Shown: positions 20,014-32,383, counted from the stretch's first letter. The stretch: DNA of 54,482 bases from Xylophilus sp. ASV27 (GCF_016428875.1 NZ_JAELTO010000017.1:1-54482); one strand, 5' to 3'. The notes: generated by a model from the letters alone, not told the origin. Made by a program: numbers and translations.

Positions 20014-21009
20014 TTATGCGGCCAGCGAGCAAGGCGTGGCGAACGCTGCGCCGCAGGCCTGCGCGATCCAGCGGCTGATGGCCGCATCGTCCAGCGTGCG
20101 CAGTTCCTGGAAGGCCTGCTGCGCCTCGGGGTGGCGGCGGCGCAGCAGGTTGAGCCACTGCTTCAGGCGCCCGGCACGCTGGCGCGCCGGCAGGCGGGTG
20201 CAGACTAGGTCCCAGAAGGCGGCGATCTGCGGCAGCAGCGCCGCCCAGGGCACGGCGGCGGGCGCGGCGGCCTCGCCATCGGCCGCGCGGATGGCCCAGG
20301 CCAGGCCCGGGTCGGCGACCATGCCGCGGCCCAGCATCAAGGCGCTGCCGCCGGAGCGTTCGCGGCAGCACAGGGCGTCGGCCACGGTCCAGATCTCGCC
20401 GTTGGCGACGACCGGGACGGACACCGCCGCGCGGATCGCCGGGATGCACTCCCAGTAGGCGGGCGGACGGTAGCCGTCGGCCTTGGTGCGCGCATGCACC
20501 ACCAGCTCGTTGGCGCCGGCCTCGGCCAGGGCGCGGGCGCATTCCTCGGCGCGCCGGCCGTCGCGCACGCCCAGGCGCATCTTGGCCGACACCGGCAGCG
20601 CGGCCGGCACCGCGCGCCGCACGGCAGAGACGATGGCGTAGAGCTGCTCGGGCGTATCCAGCAGCATGGCGCCGCCGCCGTGGCGGTTGACCACCTTGGC
20701 CGGACAGCCGAAGTTCAGGTCTATGCCCTCCGGCCCCAGCCGCGCCAGCGCGGCCGCGTTGTCGGCCAGGCAGGACGGGTCGGAGCCCAGCAATTGCGGA
20801 CGCACCGGCACGCCGGCCGGCGTGCGGCTGCCGTGGCGCAGCTCGGGCACGTAGCGCAGGAAGACCCGGTCCGGCAGCACGGTGCTGGTGATGCGGATGA
20901 ACTCCGACACGCAGCGCTCCACCCCGCCCACGCGCGTGAGGATGTCGCGCAGCACGAAGTCGAGAAGCCCCTCCATGGGGGCCAGCAGCAGGGGAGCGGT
21001 GCGGTGCAT
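20014..21009 (-). CDS. dusC: tRNA-dihydrouridine synthase C-type
   Basis: A protein of 331 aa with a Dus TIM barrel. The N-terminal FMN motif is LLLAPMEGLLDFVLRD. The catalytic cysteine is C102 in the segment IDLNFGCPAKVVNRHGGG, later motifs are VSAKMRLG and VPVVANGEIW, and FMN contacts appear near LMLGRGMVADP. It reduces a uridine in the tRNA D-loop (U16 for DusC), using NADPH. It is transcribed toward the SsuA-like gene, 82 bp away. Confidence 0.92.
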   Translation of the reverse strand: MHRTAPLLLAPMEGLLDFVLRDILTRVGGVERCVSEFIRITSTVLPDRVFLRYVPELRHGSRTPAGVPVRPQLLGSDPSCLADNAAALARLGPEGIDLNFGCPAKVVNRHGGGAMLLDTPEQLYAIVSAVRRAVPAALPVSAKMRLGVRDGRRAEECARALAEAGANELVVHARTKADGYRPPAYWECIPAIRAAVSVPVVANGEIWTVADALCCRERSGGSALMLGRGMVADPGLAWAIRAADGEAAAPAAVPWAALLPQIAAFWDLVCTRLPARQRAGRLKQWLNLLRRRHPEAQQAFQELRTLDDAAISRWIAQACGAAFATPCSLAA

Positions 21010-21033
21010 GGGGCCGCTATTGTGCCTTGCGGA

Positions 21034-21089
21034 TTGCTATTTATTTAATAGCAAATAACCCATATGGTACCTGGGCTACAGGCATTTTT
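21034..21089 (-). repeat. Dispersed intergenic repeat, copy C (inverted)
   Basis: Read on the minus strand: an A-run, TGCCTGTAGCCCAGGTA, a divergent middle, then TTGCTATTAAATAAATAGCA. It is the same element as copies A, B and D. TGCTATT/AATAGCA form an internal inverted repeat. It lies between dusC and the Bug-protein remnant. Confidence 0.75.
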
Positions 21090-21276
21090 CTTCATGAATA
21101 CGAAGAAAAGGGACGCATCCATGGTGCCACCGGCTCACCGGCAGGCGGCCTGGAAGAAGTCGGCAGACCTGGGCGCCGAAGCCGACACCCGAACGGCGGC
21201 GCAGTTCGATGCCTACACGCGCGACGAGGCCAGCCGCTACGCCGGGGTGGTCAAGGCTGCGGGCCTGGCGCCGTGA
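21064..21276 (+). pseudogene. Remnant of a Bug-type (tripartite tricarboxylate transporter) binding protein, C-terminus only
   Basis: A 70-aa open frame whose last 40 residues (KKSADLGAEADTRTAAQF to YAGVVKAAGLAP) match the typical end of Bug/TctC periplasmic binding proteins. That end has the pattern LxxxGAE, then xxxxFxAYxRDE, then xYAxVVKxAG. The first residues come from repeat copy C and the sequence after it. The roughly 280 upstream residues of a normal Bug protein are absent. I therefore read it as a gene fossil left by a deletion, not a working gene. Confidence 0.7.
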
Positions 21277-21280
21277 GCGC

Positions 21281-23100
21281 TCAGGCGCGCAGCTGCGCCT
21301 GCCGCGGCAGGCGCAGCACAAACACCGCGCCGCCCTCCGGCGCGTTCTCTGCGCGCAGCGTGCCGCCCAGCAGTTCGGTGACGGTCTGGTGCACGATGTG
21401 CAGCCCCAGCCCGGTGCCGCCCGCATGCCGGCGCGTGGTGAAGAAGGGATCGAGGATGTGCGGCAACTGCGCCGGGGGTACGCCATTGCCATCGTCCGCG
21501 AAGCGCACCAGCACGTGCGCCGGTCCGTCCGCCCGGGTCTGCAGCGTGATGCATCCGCGCGCACGTCCGTCGAACGCGTGCGTGAGCGCGTTCTCCAGCA
21601 GGTTGGAGACGACCTGCTCCAGCGGGCCGGCATAGCTGTCCATCTGCAGGTCCGGCGCGAGGTGCAGCCGCAGCGCGATGGGGCCTTCGGGCGGCAAGTG
21701 CCGCAGGCGCGGGTCGGCGTCGCGGACGATCTCGGCCCGATCGAACACGCGCAGCTGCATGCTGGCGCGGTCCACCGCCACCTGCTTGAAACGCTGCACC
21801 AGTGCCGCGGCGCGGCGCAGCGCCTCGTGCACCGTTTCCAGGCCGGCGCCGCCGGCGCGCAGGTACTGCTCCGGGTCGGACCGGCGCAGGCCCTGCCGCA
21901 GCCGCTGCGCCAGCGTGTCCAGTTCCTGCTGCGCGGTGCCGAGCCCGAGCGTGGCGCTGCCTAGCGGCGTGTTCAGTTCATGGGCCACCCCTGCCACCAT
22001 GAGGCCGAGCGAAGAGAGGCGCTCGGCGCGCGCCAGGTCGGCCTGCACGCTGCGCAGGTTGTCGTTGGCCTCGGTCAGCGCCTGGTTGGCCGCGCGCAGC
22101 TGGCGCGTCCGGCGCAGCTCGACGCTTCGGCTGCGTACCAGTTGCAGCGCCAGCAGCAGGGCCACGCCCAGCGCCGCGGCCATGCCGACGGCGAGCGGCT
22201 GCTTCCAGCGCCGGGCGGCCTCGGATTCGGCCGCGGGATCGACGCGGGCCAGCAGGCGCAGCTTGAGATCGTCCTTCGGCCCCGACTGGTTTAGCGGCAC
22301 GCCCGGGGCGCGCAGCACGTCCGGCCGGCGATAGGCCCAGTCGCTGCCCTCTGCCTGCAACTGCCCGTCGGCGTGCTGCTGCAGGGCCCGCCACGGCAAG
22401 GGCGCGGTGTCGGCGAGCCGGGCGTGCCAGTCGAGCCGGGCAGACTCTGCAACAGGGCGTTCGCCCGCAGTTCCAGCACGAGCACGCCGCGCAGCGTGTT
22501 TTTCTCGTAGATCGGCGTGGCCGCGCGCAGCAAGGGCTGCGGCGGCAGCAGCGCGGCGCCGTCGGCCTGGGGCAGATCGAACCCCGAGAATTGCACGTCG
22601 CCCGCCGACAGGTGGCGGGCGTGCTCGTACTGCGTGTCGGTGACGGCGCCGCGCAAGGCCTGCACCGGCGCCAGCCGGGGGTTGGCGTCGGCGCCGTGCT
22701 CGACGCGCATGCTCTCCGCGCCGTCGGCGCCGATCCCGTAGATCCGCTCGTAGGCGGGAGCGCTGCGGGCAAAGACCAGCAACAGGCGCTGACTGTCGGC
22801 GCCGGGGCGCCGGGCAACGTCGACGAGGTCGGCCGCCGTCAGTTCCGCCAGAAAGCGTGCGTCGCGGCGCAGGCCGTCGGCCGCGCGCGCCAGGGCGTCC
22901 GCGGCGTCGTCCAGGGCGTCGCCGCGGGCACGCCGCAGAGGCCCCTGGAACACTTCGTCCATGTGGTTCCACAGCAGCGGAAAGCCGATGCCCAAGGCCA
23001 GCATCCAGGGCAGCAGCAGCGTGAGCCGGTGGTAGTGCCACCACCGCCGGCGCGGGAGTGGCGCAGCCGTTCGTGCGCCCGCGGCCGCTGCGCCCGGCAT
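21281..23100 (-). pseudogene. Membrane sensor histidine kinase, broken by a frameshift
   Basis: The N-terminal half reads from an ATG at 23100: a first membrane segment (LTLLLPWMLALGIGFPLLW), then a periplasmic region with PAYERIYGIG and PIYEKNTLRGVLVLELRANALLQ. Near 22431-22460 the similarity moves to another frame, which continues WHARLADTAPLPWRALQQHADG, then a second membrane segment (AAALGVALLLALQLV). It goes on to the H-box VAGVAHELNTPLGSA, N-box VVSNLLENALTHA and G-boxes DDGNGVP and GGTGLGLHIV. The shift equals one missing base (or two extra). The gene follows the response-regulator gene by 3 bp, so the two formed one system. A sequencing error cannot be excluded, but the partner gene is also decayed. 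Confidence 0.8.
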
Positions 23101-23202
23101 GGGCTAGGACGCCCGCAGGCGCTCGATGAAGGCCGGCAGCGGCTCCAGCCGGGAGAAGAAATAGCCCTGGGCCAGGCCGCAGCCGCTCTCGCGCAGCCGC
23201 GT

Positions 23203-23234
23203 CCAGCGCGCCAGCGCGCCAGCGCGCCAGCGCC
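23203..23234. repeat. Tandem repeat of an 8-bp unit, four copies, at the EAL deletion junction
   Basis: CCAGCGCG is repeated three times, followed by CCAGCGCC. Because 8 is not a multiple of 3, a change in copy number shifts the reading frame. One more unit, or two fewer, would join the EAL N-terminal and C-terminal fragments in one frame. Confidence 0.85.
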
Positions 23235-23960
23235 TCGGCACCGACGATAGCGCCGGTATTGAAGTCGATCTGCGGCTGCAGTTCGATGGACAACTGGCCA
23301 TCCTGCAGTGCCTGGTGCAACTGGCGCGAGAGGGTGAAGTGCTCGTCGGTCTCGCGCTCCATGCCGGGCCAGTAGTCCACCAGTTGCCGCAGGCCGAGTG
23401 CGCGCGCACGGCGCAGCAGCAGCATGCCGACGGCCATGGCGCCGCGCGCACTGCCCTGGTAGCTGTCGAGGTTCATGCGCGCGGCTTAGACGCCGATGAA
23501 GGGCGGCAGCCGGCCGCTCTCCGGGTCGCCCGACTCCAGCGACTCGATGCGGGCCTCGTCCACCATGCCCGCCGGCCCGACGATGCCGAAGGTGTCGTCG
23601 TGCAGCCGCGCCACCACGCAAGGCGGCGCAAACACGCTACTCAGGCGCCGCGCCATGCGCCGCAGCATCAGTTCGCCCTGCTCGATGCCCAGCGACAGGC
23701 AGCCCTGGGAGTACCAGGCGCAGGCCGGCATCGTCCGTCTCCATCACCACGTCGAGGACCAGCACCGCCACGTCCGGCTGCTCCGCCAGTACGCGCTGCG
23801 CCTCGACGGCCGACTGCGCACCCTGCAGGCGCACCGGTTGGTCCTGGTAGCGGAAACCCTTCAGCGCCCGGTGCAGGGCCTGCTGAAACTGCAGATCGTC
23901 ATCGACCGTGAGGATGGTCAGACGGTCCGGCGGACCGGGGGCAGCGCCATCCGTGCCCTG

Positions 23961-23984
23961 CCCTTGCCCTTGCCCTTGCCCTTG
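23961..23984. repeat. Hexanucleotide repeat (CCCTTG)x4 in the receiver N-terminus
   Basis: Four exact CCCTTG units encode, on the minus strand, the Gln-Gly repeat of MFALQGQGQGQGQG. Copy changes would keep the frame and only alter linker length. Confidence 0.85.
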
Positions 23985-24118
23985 CAGAGCAAACATGAAG
24001 TCGTCTTATGCCTGGCCCATGCGGCATCCTTGTGTGCTGCGGAATGCGGCCGCGTTGCATCCTGATGCGACTCCGCGTGGGAAGTAAAGCGGGCTTCAGG
24101 CCGTTGCAGATCCGGGGT

Positions 24119-24759
24119 TCAGGGCGCGAAGTCGGCAAACTTCCACCGGGACTGGGCGGCGAACACCGCGTCCGGGTACGGCGCACGCCCCCGGCTGCCG
24201 TTGTAGCGGCCGAGCGCCATGAACAGGTCGCCGCGCTCGCGGTCCAGATAGTGGCGCAGGATGACGCAGCCAAAACGCAGGTTGGTCTGCATGTGGAACA
24301 GCACCCCCGCGTCGCCGTTGCCGATGGTGCGGGTCCAGAACGGCATCACCTGCATGTAGCCGCGCGCGCCCACGCTGCTGACGGCGAACTTGCGGAAATT
24401 GCTCTCGACCTGCACCAGGCCCAGCACCAGCGACGCGTCGAGCCCGGCGCGGCGGGTCTCATACCAGATGGTGCGCAGGAACTCGATGCGCGAGTCGCGG
24501 TCCGGCATCTTGGGCTGCAGGCGCTGCGCCATGGTGGCCAGCCAGCGCAGATAGGCCATGTGCGAGGCGGTGTCGGAAAACTCCGGCACCGGCGGCGCCT
24601 GCTGGGCGATGGCCGAGCTGAGCGCGGTGCGCACCGAGTCCGCCAGCGGCTCCTCCAGTTGCGATCCGGCCCGTGACTGCTCCGATAACGATAGCGCAAT
24701 GCCCGCGACTGGCATCGACATCAGCCATTTCCGGCGCGAAATCCCGACCGGCCGCAGCA

Positions 24760-24763
<4 letters not shown>
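24119..24763 (-). CDS. Lytic transglycosylase (SLT domain) protein
   Basis: A protein of 214 aa. The N-terminus [18 protein letters not shown] is a signal sequence with an RR-K pattern. The SLT/lysozyme-like domain has the catalytic glutamate in [30 protein letters not shown], with the usual GYMQVMPFW motif, and the later [11 protein letters not shown]. It should cleave murein glycan strands in the periplasm. Its start overlaps the proS stop (ATGA), and the slt-after-proS order is usual in Burkholderiales. Confidence 0.9.
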
Positions 24764-26505
<1,742 letters not shown>

Positions 26506-26651
26506 CGGGCAGGGCAGCAGGCGTTGGAGGCAGAGGAGGAATCCGAGGCAGGAGCGGATTCGCGGGGGAACCCTAGCATCGGCGCCGAGTCCCTTGTTGC
26601 GCGCGAGGCCGCGTGCATAATGGACTCAGTTTAAAAATTTGGGGTTCGATT

Positions 26652-27302
26652 ATGCTCGACAGGGACGGGTTCAGGCCCAACGTCGGCATCATCCTGCTCA
26701 ACCAGAGGAACCAGGTGTTCTGGGGCAAGCGCATCCGGACCCATAGCTGGCAGTTCCCTCAGGGCGGCATCGATCGGGGCGAAACGCCCGAACAGGCGAT
26801 GTTCCGCGAACTGCACGAGGAAGTGGGGCTGCGTCCGGAGCATGTGCGCATCATGGCCCGTACCCGCGACTGGTTGCGCTACGAGGTGCCGGACCGGTAC
26901 ATCCGCCGCGACGCGCGCGGCCACTACAAGGGCCAGAAGCAGATCTGGTTCCTGCTGCAACTCATAGGCCACGACTGGGACTTGAACCTGCGTGCCACCA
27001 ACCACCCGGAGTTCGACGCCTGGCGCTGGAACGACTACTGGGTGCCGCTGGACGTGGTGGTCGAATTCAAGCGCGGCGTCTACGAGATGGCGCTCACCGA
27101 GCTGTCCCGCTTCCTCCCGCGCCACGAGCAACGCAACCGCTACCTGCGCAGCGGCATGCGCGCGCCGCGCGAGGGCGAGCTCGAACTGCCGGGCGCCGCC
27201 CCCTTCGAACTGCCTCCGGGCGCGACTTTCGAGCCCGATCCGAACGTCGGCATGGCCGAACTGCAGAAGAACTCCAAGAATGTGCCCCATGCGCCGCGCT
27301 GA
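26652..27302 (+). CDS. rppH: RNA pyrophosphohydrolase
   Basis: A protein of 216 aa starting [17 protein letters not shown], the canonical RppH start; an upstream in-frame ATG is rejected for lack of similarity. The Nudix box [23 protein letters not shown] has all the metal-binding glutamates (about residues 38-60). The C-terminus is longer than in E. coli (176 aa), with a Pro/Glu-rich tail as in other betaproteobacterial forms. It removes pyrophosphate from the 5' end of mRNAs and so starts decay. It overlaps the next gene by 14 bp. Confidence 0.95.
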   Translation: MLDRDGFRPNVGIILLNQRNQVFWGKRIRTHSWQFPQGGIDRGETPEQAMFRELHEEVGLRPEHVRIMARTRDWLRYEVPDRYIRRDARGHYKGQKQIWFLLQLIGHDWDLNLRATNHPEFDAWRWNDYWVPLDVVVEFKRGVYEMALTELSRFLPRHEQRNRYLRSGMRAPREGELELPGAAPFELPPGATFEPDPNVGMAELQKNSKNVPHAPR

Positions 27303-27843
27303 ATCCGCTCCATCCACCTCCAGCGCGGGGCTGCGTCTGCGCGCTGCCGCCCTCGCCTGCATCGCGGCCCTGCTGTTGCCGGCAGGTCCGGCCGCGGCCG
27401 GGCTGCTGATGGACGACGAACAGCTCCCGCCCGAGGATGCGGCACCGGCGGCGCCTGAATTCAGCACCCGCGAGCTCATCGCGATCCCCATGCCGCCCGG
27501 CATGGGCATCCGCATCGGCGTCGACCCGGCCACGATCCAGGTCGGCAAGGACGGCATCGTGCGCTATGTCGCGGTGGCCACCAATGCCGCGGGCGAGGCG
27601 ACCTCGGCCATGTACGAGGGCATCCGCTGCAGCAACGCCCAGGTCAAGCTCTACGCACGGCACTACGCGGATGGCGGCTGGCGGCCGGTGGCGGAACCGG
27701 CCTGGGTCTCCCTGTACGAGACCCGGGTGCGCTATTCGCTGGCGATCGCCAAGGCCGGCGTCTGCCAGGATGCCTCGGCCAATGGCAGCGCGTCGAAGAT
27801 CATCCGGGACCTGCGCGGCAGCCCGCTGTATCCGACGCCGTAA
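27289..27843 (+). CDS. CNP1-like family secreted protein
   Basis: A protein of 184 aa. A signal peptide is visible ([24 protein letters not shown]), followed by an acidic stretch and the CNP1-like domain: [26 protein letters not shown], a [22 protein letters not shown] segment and C-terminal [16 protein letters not shown]. Two cysteines (in GIRCSN and GVCQDA) could form a disulfide. It is a betaproteobacterial family of unknown function, commonly next to rppH and proB. It begins within the last codons of rppH, so the two are probably co-translated. Confidence 0.85.
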   Translation: MRRAESAPSTSSAGLRLRAAALACIAALLLPAGPAAAGLLMDDEQLPPEDAAPAAPEFSTRELIAIPMPPGMGIRIGVDPATIQVGKDGIVRYVAVATNAAGEATSAMYEGIRCSNAQVKLYARHYADGGWRPVAEPAWVSLYETRVRYSLAIAKAGVCQDASANGSASKIIRDLRGSPLYPTP

Positions 27844-27855
27844 GGCCCCTGCCCG

Positions 27856-29007
27856 TCACCGCACGACGATCAGGTTGTCGCGGTGCACCATCTCGGGCTC
27901 GGCCGCGTAGCCGAGCAGCTTCTCGATCTCGCCCGACGCCTTGCGGCACAGCAGCCGCGCCTCGGCGCTGGCGTAGTTGGCCAGGCCGCGCGCCACCTCG
28001 TGGCCGGCCGCATCGCGCACCGCGATCACGTCGCCGCGCGAGAACTCGCCCTCCACCGCCACCATGCCGATCGGCAGCAGGCTCTTGCCCTCGTCGCGCA
28101 GCTTGGCGACGGCGCCGGTATCGACCGTGACCGCGCCGCGCAGTTGCAGGTGATCGGCGATCCACTGCTTGCGCGCCTGCTGCTTCTGCGTCTGCGCCAC
28201 CAGCAGGGTGCCGATGGCCTCGCCCGCCACCAAGCGCAGCAGGGCGTCGGGCTCGCGCCCCCAGGCAATGACGGTGGAAGCGCCGGAGCCGGCGGCGCGC
28301 TTGGCCGCCAGGATCTTGGTCAGCATGCCGCCGCGGCCGATGGCGCTGCCGGCGCCGCCGGCCATGGCCTCCAGCGCCGCGTCGCCGGCGCGCGCCTCGT
28401 GCACGAACTGCGCCGCCGGGTCCTTGCGCGGATCGGCCGTGTAGAGGCCCTTCTGGTCGGTGAGGATCACCAGCACGTCGGCCTCGACCAGGTTGGCGAC
28501 CAGCGCGCCCAGGGTGTCGTTGTCGCCGAACTTGATCTCGTCGTTGACGACCGTGTCGTTCTCGTTGATGACCGGCACCACGCCCAGGCGCAGCAGGGTG
28601 AGCAGCGTGGAGCGCGCGTTCAGGTAGCGCTCGCGGTCGGCCAGGTCGCCGTGCGTCAGCAGCACCTGGGCGCTGCCGACGCCGTTCTCGCGCAGCTTGG
28701 TCTCGTACATCTGGGCCAGACCCATCTGGCCGACGGCCGCCGCCGCCTGCAGCTCATGGATGGCGCGCGGCCGCGTGGCCCAGCCCAGGCGCTTCATGCC
28801 CTCGGCGATGGCGCCGCTGGACACCATGACGACTTCGCGCCGCGGCGAACCGTCGCGGCCGCCGATCAGGGCCGCCAGTTGCCGGCACCATTCGCCGATG
28901 GCAGCCTCGTCCAGGCCGCGCCCCTCATTGGTCACCAGGCTGGAGCCGACCTTCACCACGATGCGGCGCGCATGGCGCAGGGGGCTGGAAGCGTTTTCTA
29001 GTGTCAT
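27856..29007 (-). CDS. proB: Glutamate 5-kinase
   Basis: A protein of 383 aa from the ATG at 29007 ([21 protein letters not shown]). An in-frame ATG at 29031 lies within intergenic repeat copy D and is less likely. The amino-acid-kinase core has [26 protein letters not shown] and [23 protein letters not shown]-terminal PUA domain (about 290-383) starts near [13 protein letters not shown]. It phosphorylates glutamate in the first step of proline synthesis and is normally inhibited by proline. proA is not adjacent. Confidence 0.95.
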   Translation of the reverse strand: MTLENASSPLRHARRIVVKVGSSLVTNEGRGLDEAAIGEWCRQLAALIGGRDGSPRREVVMVSSGAIAEGMKRLGWATRPRAIHELQAAAAVGQMGLAQMYETKLRENGVGSAQVLLTHGDLADRERYLNARSTLLTLLRLGVVPVINENDTVVNDEIKFGDNDTLGALVANLVEADVLVILTDQKGLYTADPRKDPAAQFVHEARAGDAALEAMAGGAGSAIGRGGMLTKILAAKRAAGSGASTVIAWGREPDALLRLVAGEAIGTLLVAQTQKQQARKQWIADHLQLRGAVTVDTGAVAKLRDEGKSLLPIGMVAVEGEFSRGDVIAVRDAAGHEVARGLANYASAEARLLCRKASGEIEKLLGYAAEPEMVHRDNLIVVR

Positions 29008-29060
29008 TTTGGCCTGAAGCCCAGTTAGCATCTTGGCTTTTAGCTACAAATAATATAGCA
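29006..29060 (+). repeat. Dispersed intergenic repeat, copy D, touching the proB start codon
   Basis: ATTTTGGCCTGAAGCCCAG, then TTGGCTTTTAGCTACAAAT and ATAGCA, with the same order of blocks as copies A-C. It fills the proB/obgE spacer, and its left edge overlaps the proB ATG (29005-29007). Confidence 0.72.
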
Positions 29061-29074
29061 GATGGTGGACCGCG

Positions 29075-30157
<1,083 letters not shown>

Positions 30158-30232
30158 CTACAAAGGATGCGGCGAGCCGGCGCCGCGCCAGAAAGCGCGG
30201 ATCCCCGACAAAGCGGGACCGCACAAAACAAG

Positions 30233-30254
30233 AAGCCCCGACCATGCGGGGCTT
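30233..30254 (-). terminator. Rho-independent terminator after rpmA
   Basis: On the minus strand AAGCCCCG, loop CATGGT, CGGGGCTT and then CTTGTTTTG. A perfect 8-bp stem with a T-rich tail stands between rpmA and obgE, so obgE is reached by partial read-through or its own promoter. Confidence 0.8.
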
Positions 30255-30276
30255 CGTGAGGTCTGAGGCGACGGGC

Positions 30277-30537
30277 TCAGGCAGCCGGCGTCACGCTGAC
30301 CGTGTGCTTGCTCATCGCCCCCTTGAGGCCGAACGACACGTGGCCGTCGACCAGCGCAAACAGGGTGTGGTCCTTGCCCACACCGACGTTGGTGCCGGGG
30401 TGGAACTTGGTACCGCGCTGGCGCACGATGATGGAGCCGGCAGAGATCAGCTCGCCGCCGAAAGCCTTCACGCCGAGCATCTTGGGCTTGGAATCGCGCC
30501 CGTTTCGCGTAGAGCCGCCGCCTTTTTTCTGTGCCAT
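30277..30537 (-). CDS. rpmA: 50S ribosomal protein L27
   Basis: A protein of 86 aa, starting [24 protein letters not shown], the standard L27 start, with [28 protein letters not shown] in the core. It sits near the peptidyl-transferase centre of the 50S subunit. It follows rplU by 12 bp in the usual rplU-rpmA-obgE order. Confidence 0.98.
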   Translation of the reverse strand: MAQKKGGGSTRNGRDSKPKMLGVKAFGGELISAGSIIVRQRGTKFHPGTNVGVGKDHTLFALVDGHVSFGLKGAMSKHTVSVTPAA

Positions 30538-30549
30538 GACCTGTGCTCC

Positions 30550-30861
30550 TTAACCGGCGATCGCGCCGATTTGCAGCTCGGTGAACTGCTGGCGATGGCC
30601 TTGACGTTTCTGGTAGTGCTTGCGACGGCGCATCTTGAAGATGCGAACCTTGTCGTGCTTGCCGTGCGACAGTACGGTGACTGTCACGGTTGCACCGGAC
30701 ACCAGGGGCGTGCCCACCTTCAGTTCAGCGCCGTTTCCGACGGCCAGAACCTGGTCGATCACGATTTCCTGGCCTACGTCCGCAGCAATCTGTTCTACTT
30801 TGATTTTCTCGCCGGAAGCAACGCGATACTGCTTGCCACCGGTTTTTATGACCGCGTACAT
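30550..30861 (-). CDS. rplU: 50S ribosomal protein L21
   Basis: A protein of 103 aa, [20 protein letters not shown] at the start and [21 protein letters not shown] near the end, both diagnostic for L21. A longer open frame runs upstream but has no L21 similarity. First gene of the rplU-rpmA operon, divergent from ispB. Confidence 0.98.
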   Translation of the reverse strand: MYAVIKTGGKQYRVASGEKIKVEQIAADVGQEIVIDQVLAVGNGAELKVGTPLVSGATVTVTVLSHGKHDKVRIFKMRRRKHYQKRQGHRQQFTELQIGAIAG

Positions 30862-30924
30862 GTAAACCTCTTGGTACTCTTTGGGGGAGTTGAGTTCCGC
30901 AGACGGATTTCTGCAGAGCCGGCG

Positions 30925-30930
30925 ATTATA
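30925..30930 (-). promoter_or_regulatory. Probable -10 box of the rplU promoter
   Basis: A perfect TATAAT on the minus strand lies 64 bp upstream of the rplU start. No strong -35 is visible at usual spacing; only the -10 element is claimed. Confidence 0.5.
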
Positions 30931-31005
30931 GCATTGCGCTCGCAACCTGCCTGTCTCGCAGGCACGCCCGCGCCCGCACGGGCCCGCACGCGCAGGGGGC
31001 CTTCC

Positions 31006-31011
31006 TATAAT
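31006..31011 (+). promoter_or_regulatory. Possible -10 box of the ispB promoter
   Basis: A perfect TATAAT lies 38 bp before the ispB start, back to back with the rplU -10 on the other strand. The -35 region is GC-rich and unconvincing. Confidence 0.4.
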
Positions 31012-31048
31012 CGCGCGAGCTGTCCCGCCCGCCTCTGCACCTTCTGCC

Positions 31049-32047
31049 TTGACCGCCCTCGCCTCCCCATCCGCCGCCGCGACCACCGCCGACACGCTCG
31101 CCCTCATTGCCGAAGACCTGCGCGAAGTCGATGCCGTCATCGCCCGCCGGCTCGACTCGGGCGTGCCGCTGGTCGGTGAAGTGTCCCGCTACATCATTGC
31201 CGCCGGCGGCAAGCGGCTGCGCCCGGCGCTGCTGCTGCTGGTCTGCGGCGCGCTGCAGTGCCGCGACGCCCAGCGCTTCAACCTCGCGGCCGTGGTGGAG
31301 TTCATCCACACCGCGACCCTGCTGCACGACGACGTGGTGGACGAGTCCACCCTGCGCCGCGGCCGCGCCACCGCCAACGAGGTCTTCGGCAACCCGGCCA
31401 GCGTGCTGGTGGGAGACTTCCTCTACTCGCGCGCCTTCCAGATGATGGTCGACGCCGGCGAGATGCGCATCATGCAGACCCTCGCCGACGCCACCAACGT
31501 CATCGCCGAGGGCGAGGTGCTGCAGCTCATGAACATGCACGACCCCGACCTGAACCAGGAGGGCTACCTGCGCGTGATCCGCTCCAAGACCGCCAAGCTG
31601 TTCGAGGCCAGCGCGCGCCTGGGCGCCATCGTCGCGCGCGCCCCCGCCGAGATGGAAGAAGCATGCGCCACCTACGGCCAGGCGCTGGGCACGGCCTTCC
31701 AGGTGATCGACGACGTGCTCGACTACGACGGCGACACCAGCGTGATGGGCAAGAACCTGGGCGACGACCTGCGAGAAGGCAAGACCACGCTGCCCCTGAT
31801 CATCGCCATGCAGCGCGGCACGCCGGCACAGGCTGCGGCCGTGCGCTCGGCCATCGAATCCAGCGGCGAGGGCGACCTGGGGGCCATCGCCGCCATCGTC
31901 CGGAATACCGGCGCCCTCGCCGCCACCCGCGAAGCCGCCGCCGCCGAGGCGCAGCGCGCGATCGACGCCATTGCCGACCTGCCCCGGAATCCGCACACAA
32001 AAGGTTTGCTACAATTAGCGGCTCAACTCCTGACGCGCCAGGCTTGA
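31049..32047 (+). CDS. ispB: Octaprenyl (polyprenyl) diphosphate synthase
   Basis: A protein of 332 aa with a TTG start at 31049; no better start is in frame before the conserved region. It has [12 protein letters not shown], the first aspartate-rich motif [10 protein letters not shown] (about 91-100) and the second motif [20 protein letters not shown] (about 220-239). It makes the long isoprenoid chain of ubiquinone. It is divergent from rplU, and the tRNA-Pro gene follows 28 bp after the stop. In relatives I recall type IV pilus genes beyond this tRNA; here the accessory island is found instead. Confidence 0.93.
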   Translation: MTALASPSAAATTADTLALIAEDLREVDAVIARRLDSGVPLVGEVSRYIIAAGGKRLRPALLLLVCGALQCRDAQRFNLAAVVEFIHTATLLHDDVVDESTLRRGRATANEVFGNPASVLVGDFLYSRAFQMMVDAGEMRIMQTLADATNVIAEGEVLQLMNMHDPDLNQEGYLRVIRSKTAKLFEASARLGAIVARAPAEMEEACATYGQALGTAFQVIDDVLDYDGDTSVMGKNLGDDLREGKTTLPLIIAMQRGTPAQAAAVRSAIESSGEGDLGAIAAIVRNTGALAATREAAAAEAQRAIDAIADLPRNPHTKGLLQLAAQLLTRQA

Positions 32048-32075
32048 ATCCAGGCACGCGTCAGGCAGCAAGACA

Positions 32076-32152
32076 CGGGGTGTAGCTTAGCCTGGTAGAG
32101 CGCTACGTTCGGGACGTAGAGGCCGGAGGTTCGAATCCTCTCACCCCGACCA
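32076..32152 (+). tRNA. tRNA-Pro, anticodon CGG
   Basis: 77 nt with an encoded CCA end. Acceptor stem CGGGGTG/CACCCCG, discriminator A, D-arm GCTTAGCCTGGTAGAGC, anticodon arm CTACG-TTCGGGA-CGTAG (anticodon CGG), T-arm GGAGGTTCGAATCCTCT. The 3' half of such genes is a frequent integration site, and an accessory island starts right after it. Confidence 0.97.
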
Positions 32153-32164
32153 GACAAAAAACGG

Positions 32165-32199
32165 AAAAGCCCAAGTGAATCAAGCACTTGGGCTTTTTT
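32165..32199 (+). terminator. Rho-independent terminator of the ispB/tRNA-Pro unit
   Basis: AAAAGCCCAAGTG (32165-32177), loop AATCAAG, CACTTGGGCTTTT (32185-32197), then TTGCTTTT. A perfect 13-bp stem with a T tract directly downstream of the tRNA. Confidence 0.92.
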
Positions 32200-32383
32200 G
32201 CTTTTGATCGGCATTCATGTCGTTTTAGAGCAAATTCTCGTGATCACTGTCCCAAATTTGTCCCATTGCTCTGCACTGCCGTGAATGCACGGAGCGCGAG
32301 CGCGCCGGCTTAGCCTTTGACACCCGACCATCGAGAAGATAGGGTGTGCGTGCAGCCATGAACAACGGTTCAGTACAGCGCCC

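Larger units (their letters stand above)
23104..23996 (-). pseudogene. Decayed response regulator with DUF3369-GGDEF-EAL architecture
   Basis: The fragments in order are as follows. A receiver domain (ILTVDDDLQFQQALHRAL, phospho-acceptor in LVLDVVMETDDAGLRLV) stands at the N-terminus. After a frame change, part of a GGDEF-like domain follows, in which the signature reads DDTFGIVG. An in-frame TAA comes at 23486, then the GGDEF tail MNLDSYQGSARGAMAVG and the EAL start SIELQPQIDFNTGAIVGAEA. A further frame change leads to the EAL end GCGLAQGYFFSRLEPLPAF. Most of DUF3369 and most of EAL are missing, so it cannot be a working c-di-GMP phosphodiesterase. The family normally pairs with a membrane histidine kinase, as here. 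Confidence 0.8.

Noticed and set aside
23203-23234. Tandem 8-bp repeats as a CRISPR array
   Set aside because: Contiguous short units without spacers; no cas genes in the window.
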